The translations under genes were made by a program, and so were the position numbers. 64,000 nt of DNA from Streptomyces canus. GTDB taxonomy: Bacteria; Actinomycetota; Actinomycetes; Streptomycetales; Streptomycetaceae. Location: the NCBI RefSeq assembly GCF_041435015.1, contig NZ_CP107989.1:9734001-9798000 (forward strand), in the 5' to 3' direction. Under the pieces are notes generated by a model. That model was not told the origin of the DNA, did not search any database, and worked only from the letters and a program-made list of their open reading frames with translations. Positions 9,374-18,894 of this stretch are shown in pieces; positions within the stretch are counted from its first letter, which is position 1, and each line of letters starts with the position of its first letter.

Positions 9374-10339
9374 TCACCGCGCCGGCACGGACTTGTTGCT
9401 GCGGGGCGAAGCCGGTCCTTCGGGGCCGTACCCGAGGCGGATCACCATCTGCGCGTGGGAGGGGTGGGTGTCCGGCGACGGCATGAGTCGTTCAGCCAGG
9501 TCCGGCCATTCCAGTGCCTGGTGCAGGAGGGACGCCCGGATGCCATACGCGGTGGCGACGAGGAGAACCCGTTCCACAGCTTGGCCCGCGCGGAGCCAGT
9601 CGGTTCGACGGTCGTGGGCGGTGGACAGCACGGCGATCGACGGCTGCTGCTCGAAGGAGCGAGCGGGGTGCGCGTGCCGGTGGGCGCCGAAGTCCCGCAT
9701 CGGGATGTGCTCCCGGTAGTCCTGCGGGCCGAGCACCTCTGATGGCATGCCCAGGCCGGTGCCGTTTCCTTCCGTCACCCAGCGGCGGCTTTCCCTCGCG
9801 CGGTCCGTGTCGGTGGTGTTGCGCTGCTCCGCCTCCCTGGTGAGCCGGAGCACGCTGTCGGCCCGGTGCGGTGAAAGGTGGTGCAGCCGTGCCCCTTCCG
9901 CGTGAGCCGCCTCGGTGAGTTCGGTGATCACAGCGGTGGGCAACGGCCGTTCCGAGAAGGGGAATCGGCTGCTGTGCCGACGCCACACGGCGTCGTACAG
10001 CGAGGTGTACGAGGATGTCCTGGCGCTGCCGCCCAGACGTACGGTGGCCAGCAGGTCCGGCTCGTCGGGGCGCGGGAGCAGCCGGGGCACCGGTTCCCAT
10101 CCGAAGTGCTCGATCGCGATCCGCAGATTCAGTACGGCGCAGCCGACGGACAGGTGGAGGGCCCGTCCGGCCGGGTCGATGTGGCGCAGGCGGCGTCGCG
10201 TGGCCGCGCGGATCTCCAGCGTGAGCGCGTCCGAGTCCAGGCGGAAGCGCCAGGGCTGGGTGTTGTGGATCGACGGTGCGGCCACGGCCGCGGAGACCAG
10301 CGTCTCCAGGGTTGTCGCGTCGAGGACGGTGGTACGCAT
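9374..10339 (-). CDS. Acg-family nitroreductase-fold FMN protein
   Basis: The protein has 321 residues starting at ATG 10339 (GGAGGAA site). The start MRTTVLDATTLETLVSAAV and the motif APSIHNTQPWRF are the signature of the Acg family, relatives of M. tuberculosis Rv2032. This is a duplicated nitroreductase fold that binds FMN but is usually not an active nitroreductase; Rv2032 is a classic DosR-regulon gene. It has a paralogue in this window at 56021-57013. Two DevR-like palindromes at 10431-10464 sit about 100 bp upstream of the start, between it and the response regulator gene. FMN sequestration or redox sensing is the inferred role. Confidence 0.9.
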   Translation of the reverse strand: MRTTVLDATTLETLVSAAVAAPSIHNTQPWRFRLDSDALTLEIRAATRRRLRHIDPAGRALHLSVGCAVLNLRIAIEHFGWEPVPRLLPRPDEPDLLATVRLGGSARTSSYTSLYDAVWRRHSSRFPFSERPLPTAVITELTEAAHAEGARLHHLSPHRADSVLRLTREAEQRNTTDTDRARESRRWVTEGNGTGLGMPSEVLGPQDYREHIPMRDFGAHRHAHPARSFEQQPSIAVLSTAHDRRTDWLRAGQAVERVLLVATAYGIRASLLHQALEWPDLAERLMPSPDTHPSHAQMVIRLGYGPEGPASPRSNKSVPAR

Positions 10340-10430
10340 CGGGGGTTCCTCCCCGCCCTGCGCCGAAGGAAAGCGTCGGGGCTTCTCGGTGACCGGGTCA
10401 GCGTGGCACCCGGCACACGGGGAGGAGCAG

Positions 10431-10464
10431 GGGCCGTCCGGCCCGGGTGGGCTCCGAACGGCCC
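10431..10464. promoter_or_regulatory. Putative DevR/OsdR boxes upstream of the Acg gene
   Basis: GGGCCGTCCGGCCC (10431-10444) has perfect GGGCCG/CGGCCC arms. A second, weaker copy follows 20 bp later (GCTCCGAACGGCCC, 10451-10464). Both lie 92-125 bp upstream of the Acg start. The pattern fits GGGNC-N4-GNCCC, the core of the mycobacterial DosR motif. Confidence 0.72.
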
Positions 10465-10472
10465 GGGCGGAG

Positions 10473-11174
10473 CTATGTCGTGGGACGGCCGCCGGGGTGC
10501 GGCTGTTCCAGGTGGGACGCCAGGACCGCGGCCTGGACGCGGCGCTGGACACCGAGTTTGGCCAGGAGCCGGGAGATGTGGTTCTTGACGGTCTTCTCCG
10601 ACAGGTAGAGCTTCTTGCCGATCTCGCGATTGGTCAGGCCGTCACCGATCAGGGCGAGGATGTCCCGCTCCCGGGGCGACAGGCCGGCCAGTTCGGGTGC
10701 CGGGGCGGGTGCCGCGGCGGGTTCGGCGCGCAGCGAGCGCATCAGGCGGGCCGTGGTCGCGGGGTCGAGCATCGACTGGCCCGAGGCGACCGTACGCACC
10801 GCCGAGGCCAGGTCGGATCCCCGGATCTGCTTGAGCACATAGCCCGAGGCCCCGGCCATGATCGCGTCCAGCAGTGCGTCCTCTTCGTCGAACGAGGTCA
10901 GCATCAGACAGGCCAGCTCCGGCATCCGGTTGCGCAGCTCCCGGCAGACCGTGATGCCGTCGCCGTCCGGCAGGCGTACGTCGAGGACGGCGACGTCCGG
11001 GCGCAGCGCCGGGCCGCGGACGAGGGCGTGCTCCACGGTGTCCGCGTCACCGACCACCGAGATATCCGGTTCGGCGTCGAGCAGGTCGGTGATACCGCGT
11101 CGTACGACCTCGTGATCGTCGAGCAGGAAGACACGGATCGGATCCTGCTCCGTGAAGCTGCGTGTCCCGGTCAT
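10473..11174 (-). CDS. osdR: NarL/FixJ response regulator, DevR/DosR (OsdR) type
   Basis: The protein has 233 residues from ATG 11174 (GAGGGG site); a longer frame to 11231 lacks receiver-domain sequence. The receiver domain runs over residues 12-130 with the acidic pair D19/D20, phospho-acceptor D65 in VAVLDVRLPDGDG, T93 and K115. A linker precedes a LuxR helix-turn-helix (about 165-215). The recognition helix SEKTVKNHISRLLAKLG is nearly the same as in mycobacterial DevR, which supports the palindromes here being its targets. A perfect box (11256-11269) 81 bp upstream suggests autoregulation. The likely partner kinase is 16 kb away at 27331-29058. Confidence 0.92.
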   Translation of the reverse strand: MTGTRSFTEQDPIRVFLLDDHEVVRRGITDLLDAEPDISVVGDADTVEHALVRGPALRPDVAVLDVRLPDGDGITVCRELRNRMPELACLMLTSFDEEDALLDAIMAGASGYVLKQIRGSDLASAVRTVASGQSMLDPATTARLMRSLRAEPAAAPAPAPELAGLSPRERDILALIGDGLTNREIGKKLYLSEKTVKNHISRLLAKLGVQRRVQAAVLASHLEQPHPGGRPTT

Positions 11175-11255
11175 GACGGCCCCTCGTTCCCGGCGACGTA
11201 CGGGCTGCGGGTTGCCCGCGAGCACGATCATCGCTCGCCGGGGCCGGTCGCACCA

Positions 11256-11269
11256 GGGCCGACCGGCCC
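11256..11269. promoter_or_regulatory. Putative DevR/OsdR box between osdR and the pfl remnant
   Basis: GGGCCGACCGGCCC has perfect palindromic arms. It lies between the divergent osdR start (11174) and the pflB remnant start (11378). It could serve osdR autoregulation and formerly pfl expression. Confidence 0.72.
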
Positions 11270-11377
11270 CATCGGCTTGGGCGTGCGCCCCTCACCGGTC
11301 CCCTGGTCATGGCCCGGTGGTCCCTGCTGCCGGGCGGTTCCCGGCGGCGTGGCGACAGCACTGAGAGGGGACCGGCG

Positions 11378-11706
11378 ATGACCATCACCGCGGCAGCAGA
11401 CATCCGGGCGGCCGGAGCCTGGTCGGAATGCGCGGGACCCGGCCGGCGCGAGCGCGTCGACGTGCGGGACTTCATCCAGGCAACCACACGCCCTACGGAC
11501 GGATGACCAGGACGCCATCGATGGCCTGGCCGGCTTCGTGGCCCGGCCCGGCTCCGTCGAGCGCGTGGACGTCCTGCCGTTCCACAAGCTGGGCGTCGCG
11601 ACGTACGAGGCCCTCGGCTTCCTCCCCTTCCCCGCGCGTGACACGCCGAGCCCGACGCGACATTCGGTCGAGCGGGAGCAGTTCCGGGCGCATGGCCTGA
11701 CGGCTT
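11378..11706 (+). pseudogene. Deletion scar of a pyruvate formate-lyase operon (pflB start fused to pflA end)
   Basis: ATG 11378 has a GAGAGGGG ribosome site and begins a frame with AGPGRRERVDVRDFIQ, the conserved N-terminus of formate acetyltransferase. The expected next motif (NHTPYG) continues in another frame. From 11502 the sequence reads DDQDAIDGLAGFVARPGS, then VERVDVLPFHKLGVATYEAL and EQFRAHGL, which is the C-terminus of the pyruvate formate-lyase activating enzyme. Roughly 700 codons of pflB and most of pflA are therefore missing and the two ends are joined. The gene set is oxygen-sensitive and suits an anaerobic regulon; the upstream box at 11256 remains. Confidence 0.75.
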
Positions 11707-11866
11707 GCTCAACGAGGACTTCACCCCAACGGTCCCTGAAAACAGGGCCGTTCAGTCCTGAGGTCACGGACCTTCGGCATCCCGTGGCAGCCGCCGTACG
11801 CGACGAGAGTGAGGGGCGTCAGGTACCGAACGGACCTTCTCGCTCCTCCCCGAAGGGATCACCACC

Positions 11867-12496
11867 ATGGCCGTGCACGAGCACCCTCACCGGAACTCCG
11901 GCCTCCACCTGCCGAACTTCCGCAGGAACCGGACCGCCTCCGGCTCCGATTCGGCGGTGTCGGCACGCACCGGCACGCAGACGGCGCGGGCCTTTGCCTT
12001 CGCCTCGCTGCGTCTGCTCACCGGGTTCGTCTTCCTGTGGGCCTTCCTCGACAAGACCTTCGGCCTCGGCTACGCCACGCAGTCCGGCAAGGGCTGGATC
12101 GACGGCGGCTCGCCCACCAAGGGCTTCCTCGGCGGTGTGGCCGCGGGGCCGATGGAGTCCACCTTCCACTCCTGGGCCGGGGACACCTGGGCCGACTGGC
12201 TGTTCATGCTCGGTCTGCTCGGGATCGGCGTCGCGCTGATCGCCGGGGTGGCACTGCGGTTCGCGGCCGTCGCGGGCACCGTGATGATGGCGCTGATGTG
12301 GGTCGCCGAGTGGCCGCCCGCCCAGCACCTCTCCGACGGCTCGCCGAGCATGTCGACGAACCCCTTCGCGGACTACCACCTCATCTACGCCGTCGTCCTG
12401 ATCGCCCTGGCCGCAGCCTCCGCCGGAGAAACCCTCGGCCTCGGCAGGGTCTGGGCCAAGCTCCCGCTGGTGCGTCGCGGCCGCTGGCTGCGGTGA
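11867..12496 (+). CDS. DoxX/DoxD-like membrane protein
   Basis: The protein has 209 residues with ATG 11867 preceded by GAAGGG. After a 40-residue hydrophilic N-terminus there are four hydrophobic segments: ASLRLLTGFVFLWAFLDKTF, WLFMLGLLGIGVALIAGVAL, FAAVAGTVMMALMWVAEW and YHLIYAVVLIALAAA. This matches the four-helix DoxX / thiosulfate-quinone oxidoreductase small-subunit fold. Members couple to membrane redox or thiol stress, but substrates are rarely known. It sits between the pfl remnant and a USP operon. Confidence 0.75.
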   Translation: MAVHEHPHRNSGLHLPNFRRNRTASGSDSAVSARTGTQTARAFAFASLRLLTGFVFLWAFLDKTFGLGYATQSGKGWIDGGSPTKGFLGGVAAGPMESTFHSWAGDTWADWLFMLGLLGIGVALIAGVALRFAAVAGTVMMALMWVAEWPPAQHLSDGSPSMSTNPFADYHLIYAVVLIALAAASAGETLGLGRVWAKLPLVRRGRWLR

Positions 12497-12555
12497 GCGC
12501 GGGAGGCGCGGCGGGCCCGTCGGCAGGGTCCGCCGCACCACATCGACGCGGGCCA

Positions 12556-12589
12556 GGGCCGGTCGGCCCATGGCAGGGACCTGTGGCCC
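12556..12589. promoter_or_regulatory. Pair of putative DevR/OsdR boxes upstream of the USP-ADH-USP operon
   Basis: GGGCCGGTCGGCCC (12556-12569) and GGGACCTGTGGCCC (12576-12589) are 20 bp apart centre to centre. They lie 65-99 bp upstream of the USP start at 12655. Two-turn spacing would allow cooperative binding on one face of the helix. Confidence 0.74.
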
Positions 12590-12654
12590 CTGCCGGCGGC
12601 CAACGTCCGAAGACCAAGCTCGAATCGGGACCCCCGATCCAGAAGGTGGAGATC

Positions 12655-13560
12655 ATGACCCGTACCCTCACCGTCGGCCTCGACGGCTCTCCCGAGAGCC
12701 GGGCGGCGGCCGAGTGGGCCGCCCGTGAAGCACAACTGCTCGGCCTGCCGCTGAAGTTGGTCCAGGTCTGGGAGCCGGTTCCGGCCCCCATGGCCCAGGC
12801 GCCGCTCCTCGGTCCCGAGACCCACCAGCACTGGACCGAGCGGATCCCCCGGGAGACGGCCGAAGGCATCCGACTGCGCCACCCCGGCCTCGACGTGATC
12901 ACCGAGCAGTTGTCCGGCCGGCCCGCCGAAGCGTTGGCGGACGCGGCGAAGGACGCCGAGCTGCTGGTCCTGGGCTCCCGTGGGCTGAGCGGGATCGGCG
13001 GGTTCATGGTCGGTTCCGTCGGTCTGTGCGTCGTGGCGCATGCCGAGCGTCCGGTCGTCCTGGTGAGGGCCGGCGAGCAGGCTGCCGACGAGCACGAGAT
13101 GGACCCGGTCGGCATCCCGTCCGCCGCAGCCCCGTTCCGGCCCGTCGTCCTCGGCCTCGACATCGAGAGCCCCGACGAGGAGCTGATCGCCTTCGCGTTC
13201 GCGGCCGCCGTCCGCCGGAGCACATCCCTGCGGGTGGTCCACGGGTGGAACCCGCCGCCGTACTACGCCTACGGGCTCTCCGTCGACCTGGAACTCCACG
13301 GAGAACTGGCCCGGTCCGAGACCACCGCCCTGGCCGAGGTCCTGCTCCCGTGGCGCGAGAAGTTCCCGGACGTCGAGGTCTCCGGGGAGTCCTCCTACGG
13401 CAGCCCCGGCAACCACCTCGTCGACGCCTCCCGCGAGGCCTCACTGGTCGTCGTGGGACGGCGCATCCGGCGCAGCCCGTTCGGCGCCCACATCGGCTCG
13501 GTCACCCACACCGTCCTGCATCACTCCACCGCCCCCGTCGCCGTCGTCCCGCACAACTGA
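12655..13560 (+). CDS. Tandem-domain universal stress protein
   Basis: The product has 301 residues from ATG 12655 (AAGGTGGAG site). It has two USP domains of about 145 residues. The first starts TLTVGLDGSPESRAAAEWA and ends with the ATP-binding glycine loop (GSRGLSGIGGFMVGSVG) and RPVVLVR. The second starts PVVLGLDIESPDEELIAFA and ends VGRRIRRSPFGAHIGSVTHT and APVAVVPHN. This is the Rv2005c/Rv2623-like subtype, shared with the USP at 61673. It heads an apparent operon with an alcohol dehydrogenase (25 bp downstream) and another USP, behind two DevR-like boxes. Confidence 0.93.
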   Translation: MTRTLTVGLDGSPESRAAAEWAAREAQLLGLPLKLVQVWEPVPAPMAQAPLLGPETHQHWTERIPRETAEGIRLRHPGLDVITEQLSGRPAEALADAAKDAELLVLGSRGLSGIGGFMVGSVGLCVVAHAERPVVLVRAGEQAADEHEMDPVGIPSAAAPFRPVVLGLDIESPDEELIAFAFAAAVRRSTSLRVVHGWNPPPYYAYGLSVDLELHGELARSETTALAEVLLPWREKFPDVEVSGESSYGSPGNHLVDASREASLVVVGRRIRRSPFGAHIGSVTHTVLHHSTAPVAVVPHN

Positions 13561-13585
13561 CCTTCACCCCCAAGGAGCAGACATC

Positions 13586-14608
13586 ATGAAGGCAGCGGTC
13601 GTACGAGCCTTCGGCGAACCTCTGGTCATCGAGGACCGGCCCGACCCCGAGCCCGGCCCCGGCCAGGTCCGCGTCCGGGTGGAGGCCTCCGGGCTGTGCC
13701 ACACCGACATCCACGCCGCCCGGGGCGACTGGCCCGTCAAGCCGACCCCGCCCTTCGTCCCCGGTCACGAGGGCGTCGGCCTGGTCGAGAAGCTCGGCGA
13801 GGGCGTCACCCACCTGAGCGTCGGGCAGCGCGTCGCCGTGCCCTGGCTGGGCAAGGCGTGCGGGCGGTGCGAACACTGCCTGTCCGGCTGGGAGACGCTG
13901 TGCGAGCGGCAGATCAACACCGGCTACGGCTGTGACGGCGGGTACGCCGAGAAGATGCTGGCCTGGGCCGACTTCGCGCAGCCGGTGCCGCACGGCGTCA
14001 CGGCCTTCGACGCCGCCCCGCTGACGTGTGCGGGCGTGACGACGTACAAGGCGCTCAAGGTCGCCGGCGTGCGGCCCGCGCAGCTCGTCGCGATCTCCGG
14101 CGTCGGCGGCCTCGGTCACCTGGCCGTGCAGTACGCGAAGATCGCCGGGGCGCAGGTCGCCGCGATCGACGTCACCGACGAGAAGCTGGAACTCGCCGCC
14201 GAACTCGGCGCGGACCTGGTGATCGATGCCCGCAAGGACGACGTGGGCGAGGTGCTCAAGCGGTACGGCGGAGCCCACGCGGCGATCGCGCTCGCGGTGA
14301 ACGAGGCCGCTTTCGCCGCCGTCAACTCCGGGCTGCGGCGCGGCGGAAAGCTCGTCATGGTCGCCCTGCCCGCGCACGGCACGATCCAGGTCCCGATCTT
14401 CGACACCGTCCTGAACGGCACGAGCGTGATCGGTTCGATCGTCGGCACCCGGCAGGACCTCGCCGAGGTGTTCCAGCTGCACGCGGCCGGCCGTACCCGG
14501 GTCATCCACGAGACCCGCCCGCTGGCGAGCGTGAACGAGTCCATCGACGACGTCCTGCGGGGCGAGGTCAAGGCCCGGATCGTCTTCGACCTCGGCGTGG
14601 GACGGTGA
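13586..14608 (+). CDS. Zinc-dependent alcohol dehydrogenase (AdhP-like)
   Basis: The protein has 340 residues with a strong AAGGAG site. Catalytic zinc ligands C38, H61-E62 and C148 are present (LCHTDIH, GHEGVG, LTCAG). The structural zinc cysteines are C92, C95, C98 and C106. The NAD-binding loop is SGVGGLGHLAVQYAK. It should interconvert primary alcohols and aldehydes with NAD(H). Inside a hypoxia operon, the useful direction is aldehyde reduction to reoxidise NADH. It is flanked by USPs on the same strand; the next gene starts 5 bp after its stop. Confidence 0.93.
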   Translation: MKAAVVRAFGEPLVIEDRPDPEPGPGQVRVRVEASGLCHTDIHAARGDWPVKPTPPFVPGHEGVGLVEKLGEGVTHLSVGQRVAVPWLGKACGRCEHCLSGWETLCERQINTGYGCDGGYAEKMLAWADFAQPVPHGVTAFDAAPLTCAGVTTYKALKVAGVRPAQLVAISGVGGLGHLAVQYAKIAGAQVAAIDVTDEKLELAAELGADLVIDARKDDVGEVLKRYGGAHAAIALAVNEAAFAAVNSGLRRGGKLVMVALPAHGTIQVPIFDTVLNGTSVIGSIVGTRQDLAEVFQLHAAGRTRVIHETRPLASVNESIDDVLRGEVKARIVFDLGVGR

Positions 14609-14613
14609 GGGCG

Positions 14614-15486
14614 ATGGACCTGCCGATCGTCGTCGGTGTCGACGGCTCCGAGGCCGGACTGCGGGCCGTCGACTGGGCGGCCGACGAGGCCGCCCTGCGC
14701 GGGCTGCCGTTGCGGCTGGTGTACGCCTCACTGTGGGAGCGGTACGAGGGCGAGGCGCTCGCCGAGGACCTGGGCCGGCCGTCCGAACAGGTGCGGGCCG
14801 AGGACATCGTGGCGGCCGCCGCCCGGCGGGCCGCCCGGCGCCGGGCCGACGTGAAGATCTCCACCGAGGTGCTGCCCGAGGAAGCCGAGTACACGCTGGT
14901 GCACGAGAGCCGCGGGGCCGCCCTGCTGGTCACGGGCACCCGGGGCCGCGGCAGCCTCGCCGGGGCGCTGCTGGGCTCCGTGAGCCTGACCGTGGCCGGG
15001 CACGCGCACTGCCCGATGATCGTGGTGCGCGGCGACCAGGACGACCGGGCCCGCCCGGGACAGCATGACCGCGTCGTCGTCGGCGCCGGAGACACTTCGG
15101 CCGCCTCGGAGACGATGCGCTTCGCCTTCGAGGAGGCGCGGCGACGGGGTGCCGTACTGGAGGCCGTCCGGGCCTGGCGGTGCCCCGCGTACGAGACCAC
15201 GGACCACCCCCAGCTCGCCGGTGAACCCGCCCGGCTGCACGAGCAGCACGCGGTGGACGCCCTGGAAGCGGCACTCAAGGAGGCCCCCGACGACGTCGTG
15301 GTGCGTCGGCGCACTGTGGAGGGCCACGCCAGGACCGTCCTGGTGGGGGCCTCGCGCGACGCCGACCTCCTGATCATCGGGGCCAGGCGCCGCCCGCGGC
15401 ACTTCGGGCTCCAGCTGGGCCGCGTGGCCCATGGGGTACTGCTCCACTCCGACTGTCCGGTCGCCGTCGTGCCCGAACCGGTGTGA
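14614..15486 (+). CDS. Tandem-domain universal stress protein
   Basis: The protein has 290 residues from ATG 14614, with GAGGG 3 bases upstream. Domain 1 starts PIVVGVDGSEAGLRAVDWA and carries YASLWERYEG, the mark of the second USP subtype here (also at 29308, 54937 and 61116). Its glycine loop is GTRGRGSLAGALLGSVS. Domain 2 ends IGARRRPRHFGLQLGRVAHG and CPVAVVPEPV. It is the last gene of the USP-ADH-USP unit and converges with PPK2. Confidence 0.92.
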   Translation: MDLPIVVGVDGSEAGLRAVDWAADEAALRGLPLRLVYASLWERYEGEALAEDLGRPSEQVRAEDIVAAAARRAARRRADVKISTEVLPEEAEYTLVHESRGAALLVTGTRGRGSLAGALLGSVSLTVAGHAHCPMIVVRGDQDDRARPGQHDRVVVGAGDTSAASETMRFAFEEARRRGAVLEAVRAWRCPAYETTDHPQLAGEPARLHEQHAVDALEAALKEAPDDVVVRRRTVEGHARTVLVGASRDADLLIIGARRRPRHFGLQLGRVAHGVLLHSDCPVAVVPEPV

Positions 15487-15527
15487 CGATGGTGATCGTG
15501 GCGACGGCGACCGTGGTGACCGGCTGC

Positions 15528-16331
15528 TCAGAGACTCGCCGCGTGGTCGGGGACGAAGGTCTGCAGATCGCGCGGCGGGCGCTCGTAGCCGGTCGACTCC
15601 GGGCGCACCGGCAGCTCCAGCACCGGCGGGGGCACGTCGTGGTAGGGCAGCGAACCCAGCAGGTGGGCGATCATGTTCAGCCGCGCCTGCCGCTTGTCGT
15701 CGCTCTCCACGATGTACCACGGCGCCTCGGAGATGTCGGTGTGCACCATCATGTCGTCCTTGGCCCGCGAGTACGCCTCCCAGTGGGTGATCGACTCCAG
15801 GTCCATCGGCGAGAGCTTCCAGCGCCGCAGCGGATCCTCCAGCCGCTTGCGGAACCGCTCCTGCTGCTCGGTGTCGCTCACCGAGAACCAGTACTTGCGC
15901 AGCACGATCCCCGCTTCGACCAGCATCCGTTCGAATATCGGGCATTGCCGCAGGAAGAGCTGGTACTCCTCCCTCGTGCAGAAGCCCATCACGTGCTCGA
16001 CCCCGGCCCGGTTGTACCAGGACCGGTCGAACAGCACGATCTCTCCGGCGGCCGGCAGATGCTCGACGTACCTCTGGAAGTACCACTGGCTGCGCTCGCG
16101 CTCGGTCGGCTTGGGGAGCGCCGCGATCCGGGCGACGCGGGGGTTGAGATGCTCCGCGACCCGCTTGATGGTGCCGCCCTTGCCCGCCGCGTCCCGCCCC
16201 TCGAACACGACGACCACCCGGGCGCCCTCGGCCCGCACCCACTCCTGGAGCCTCACCAACTCCGTCTGAAGACGCAGCAGTTCCTTCTCGTACGTCTTGC
16301 GCGGCACCTTCGCCGCGGCCTTGCCGGCCAT
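15528..16331 (-). CDS. ppk2: Polyphosphate kinase 2 (polyphosphate:nucleotide phosphotransferase)
   Basis: The protein has 267 residues from ATG 16331 (GGAGG site). The PPK2 core is complete: Walker [12 protein letters not shown] (residues 43-53), the Walker B-type motif [18 protein letters not shown], and the basic lid [18 protein letters not shown]. It contains one PPK2 domain, so it should phosphorylate nucleoside diphosphates (or monophosphates) from polyphosphate. This would regenerate ATP/GTP when respiration stops. It is divergent from phosphoketolase, with only 41 bp between the starts, so the two promoters must overlap. Confidence 0.93.
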   Translation of the reverse strand: MAGKAAAKVPRKTYEKELLRLQTELVRLQEWVRAEGARVVVVFEGRDAAGKGGTIKRVAEHLNPRVARIAALPKPTERERSQWYFQRYVEHLPAAGEIVLFDRSWYNRAGVEHVMGFCTREEYQLFLRQCPIFERMLVEAGIVLRKYWFSVSDTEQQERFRKRLEDPLRRWKLSPMDLESITHWEAYSRAKDDMMVHTDISEAPWYIVESDDKRQARLNMIAHLLGSLPYHDVPPPVLELPVRPESTGYERPPRDLQTFVPDHAASL

Positions 16332-16372
16332 GCCGCCTCCACCGCCCGATGACCTACTCACGGAGCCATCCC

Positions 16373-18766
16373 ATGTCCGAGGCACAACGCGTCGAACACC
16401 AGGACGCCACCGTACTTTCCGACGACGAACTGCGCACCCTGGACGCCCACTGGCGAGCCGCCAACTACCTGGCCGCCGGGCAGATCTACCTGCTGGCCAA
16501 CCCGCTGCTGACCGAGCCCCTGAAACCGGAGCACATCAAGCCCCGGCTGCTCGGCCACTGGGGCACCTCGCCCGGACTGAACCTCGTCCACACCCACCTC
16601 AACCGCGTGATCAAGGCGCGCGGGCTCGACGCGCTGTGCGTGTGGGGGCCGGGGCACGGCGGGCCGTCGGTCCTCGCCAACTCCTGGCTGGAGGGCAGTT
16701 ACAGCGAGACCTACCCGGACGTGCCGCGCGACGGCCAGGGGATGGAGCGGCTGTTCCGGCAGTTCTCCTTCCCGGGCGGGGTGCCCAGCCATGTCGCCCC
16801 GGAGACACCCGGGTCGATCCACGAGGGCGGTGAGCTCGGTTACTCCCTCTCGCACGCCTACGGAGCGGCCTTCGACAACCCCGATCTGCTGGTCGCCTGT
16901 GTGATCGGCGACGGCGAGGCGGAGACCGGGCCGCTCGCCGCCGCCTGGCACTCCAACAAGTTCCTCGACCCGGTGCACGACGGCGCGGTCCTGCCCATCC
17001 TCCACCTCAACGGCTACAAGATCGCGAACCCGACGGTGCTCGCCCGCCTCCCGGAGGCCGAACTCGACGCGCTGCTGCGCGGCTACGGCCACGACCCGAT
17101 CCACGTCACCGGCGACGACCCGATGACCGTCCACCGTGCCATGGCCCATGCCTTCGACCAGGCCCTGGACCGGATCGAGGTGATGCAGCGGACGGCCCGC
17201 GAGGACGGCGTGAGCGAGCGGGTGCACTGGCCCGTCATCGTGCTGCGCACGCCCAAGGGCTGGACCGGCCCGGCGGAGGTGGACGGCGTGCCCGTCGAGG
17301 GCACCTGGCGAGCCCACCAGGTCCCGCTGGCCAACGTGCGCGAAAACCCCGAGCACCTGCGGCAGTTGGAGGCCTGGCTGCGGTCGTACCATCCGCAGCA
17401 GCTGTTCGACGCCGACGGCCGCCCCGTGGCGGACGTCCTGGCCTGTGTGCCCGAGGGCACCAAGCGCCTCGGTTCCGGTCCGCACGCCAACGGAGGGCTG
17501 CTCGTACGCGACCTGCCCGTCCCGGACCTCGACCGCTTCGCCGTACCCGTCGACAAGCCGGGCACCACCCTGCACGAGCCGACCCGGGTCCTCGGCGATC
17601 TCCTCGAGCAGGTCATGCACGACACCTCAGCCCGCCGGGACTTTCGTGTCGTCGGCCCCGACGAGACCGCCTCCAACCGCCTCCAGGCCATCTTCAACGC
17701 CAGTGGCAAGGCCTGGCAGGCCGAACTGCTCCCGGCCGACGAACACCTCGAACGGCACGGCCGGGTGATGGAGATCCTCTCCGAACACACCTGCCAGGGC
17801 TGGCTGGAGGGCTACCTTCTCACCGGGCGGCATGGACTGTTCTCCTGCTACGAAGCCTTCGTTCACATCGTCGACTCCATGGTCAACCAGCACATCAAGT
17901 GGCTGAAGACCTCACGGGAGTTGGCCTGGCGCGCTCCGATCGCCTCCCTCAACTACCTGCTGACCTCGCACGTCTGGCGCCAGGACCACAACGGCTTCTC
18001 CCACCAGGACCCCGGCTTCGTCGACCACGTCCTCAACAAGAGCCCCGAGGTCGTCCGCGTCTATCTTCCGCCGGACGCCAACACCCTGCTCTCCGTGGCG
18101 GATCACGTGCTGCGCAGCCGCGACTACGTCAATGTCGTCGTCGCCGGCAAGCAGCCCTGCTTCGACTGGCTGTCCATGGACCAGGCCCGCGCCCACTGCG
18201 CCCGCGGGGCCGGGATCTGGGACTGGGCGGGCACCGAGGACGGCTCCCGCGAACCCGACGTCGTCCTGGCCTGCGCCGGTGACGTACCCACGCTGGAGGT
18301 GCTGGCCGCCGCCCAGCTGCTGCGCCACCACCTGCCCGACCTCGCCCTCCGCGTGGTCAACGTCGTCGACATGACCCGGCTGCTGCCCCGCGAGGAACAC
18401 CCGCACGGAATGAGCGACTTCGAGTACGACGGCCTGTTCACCACCGACAAGCCGGTGATCTTCGCCTACCACGGCTACCCCTGGCTCATCCACCGCCTCA
18501 GCTACCGCCGCACCGGCCACAAGAACCTGCATGTGCGCGGCTACAAGGAGTCCGGCACCACGACCACCCCCTTCGACATGGTCGTCCGCAACGACCTCGA
18601 CCGCTACCGCCTCGTCATGGACGTCATCGACCGCGTCCCCGGCCTCGCCGTCCGCGCCGCCGCTCTGCGTCAGCAGATGGCCGACGCCCGTACCCGCCAC
18701 CAGGCGTGGATCCGCAAGCACGGCACCGACCTGCCCGAGGTCGCCGACTGGACCTGGAACGCCTGA
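16373..18766 (+). CDS. xfp: Xylulose-5-phosphate / fructose-6-phosphate phosphoketolase
   Basis: The protein has 797 residues, the usual family length. ATG 16373 has CGGAG 8 bases upstream; ATG 16349 is in frame but less well placed. The thiamine diphosphate signature [19 protein letters not shown] and the phosphoketolase pattern [14 protein letters not shown] are present. The enzyme splits Xu5P or F6P with phosphate to give acetyl phosphate plus a triose or tetrose phosphate. Acetyl phosphate can make ATP by substrate-level phosphorylation. An 11-bp-stem terminator follows at 18855. Confidence 0.95.
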   Translation: MSEAQRVEHQDATVLSDDELRTLDAHWRAANYLAAGQIYLLANPLLTEPLKPEHIKPRLLGHWGTSPGLNLVHTHLNRVIKARGLDALCVWGPGHGGPSVLANSWLEGSYSETYPDVPRDGQGMERLFRQFSFPGGVPSHVAPETPGSIHEGGELGYSLSHAYGAAFDNPDLLVACVIGDGEAETGPLAAAWHSNKFLDPVHDGAVLPILHLNGYKIANPTVLARLPEAELDALLRGYGHDPIHVTGDDPMTVHRAMAHAFDQALDRIEVMQRTAREDGVSERVHWPVIVLRTPKGWTGPAEVDGVPVEGTWRAHQVPLANVRENPEHLRQLEAWLRSYHPQQLFDADGRPVADVLACVPEGTKRLGSGPHANGGLLVRDLPVPDLDRFAVPVDKPGTTLHEPTRVLGDLLEQVMHDTSARRDFRVVGPDETASNRLQAIFNASGKAWQAELLPADEHLERHGRVMEILSEHTCQGWLEGYLLTGRHGLFSCYEAFVHIVDSMVNQHIKWLKTSRELAWRAPIASLNYLLTSHVWRQDHNGFSHQDPGFVDHVLNKSPEVVRVYLPPDANTLLSVADHVLRSRDYVNVVVAGKQPCFDWLSMDQARAHCARGAGIWDWAGTEDGSREPDVVLACAGDVPTLEVLAAAQLLRHHLPDLALRVVNVVDMTRLLPREEHPHGMSDFEYDGLFTTDKPVIFAYHGYPWLIHRLSYRRTGHKNLHVRGYKESGTTTTPFDMVVRNDLDRYRLVMDVIDRVPGLAVRAAALRQQMADARTRHQAWIRKHGTDLPEVADWTWNA

Positions 18767-18854
18767 ACACCTGCCTCGTGCGTCTTCGACCCGGGCTGCA
18801 CCAACCGGCTCCTCGACCTCACGGACTCGTCGCCGACGCCTGACCCACCCGGAC

Positions 18855-18884
18855 GGAGACCGGTGCCGCCGATCACCGGTCTCC
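18855..18884 (+). terminator. Hairpin terminator after phosphoketolase
   Basis: GGAGACCGGTG (18855-18865) pairs perfectly with CACCGGTCTCC (18874-18884) around an 8-base loop, and a pyrimidine stretch follows. It lies 88 bp after the phosphoketolase stop. Confidence 0.72.
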
Positions 18885-18894
18885 TTCCATGCAC

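Noticed and set aside
11309..11506. A possible small novel protein of 65 residues
   Set aside because: Its distinctive part is the pyruvate formate-lyase N-terminus, so it is better read as a remnant.
11228..11767. Minus-strand 179-residue frame opposite the pfl scar
   Set aside because: The plus strand carries recognisable PflB and PflA ends, which explains the open antisense frame.
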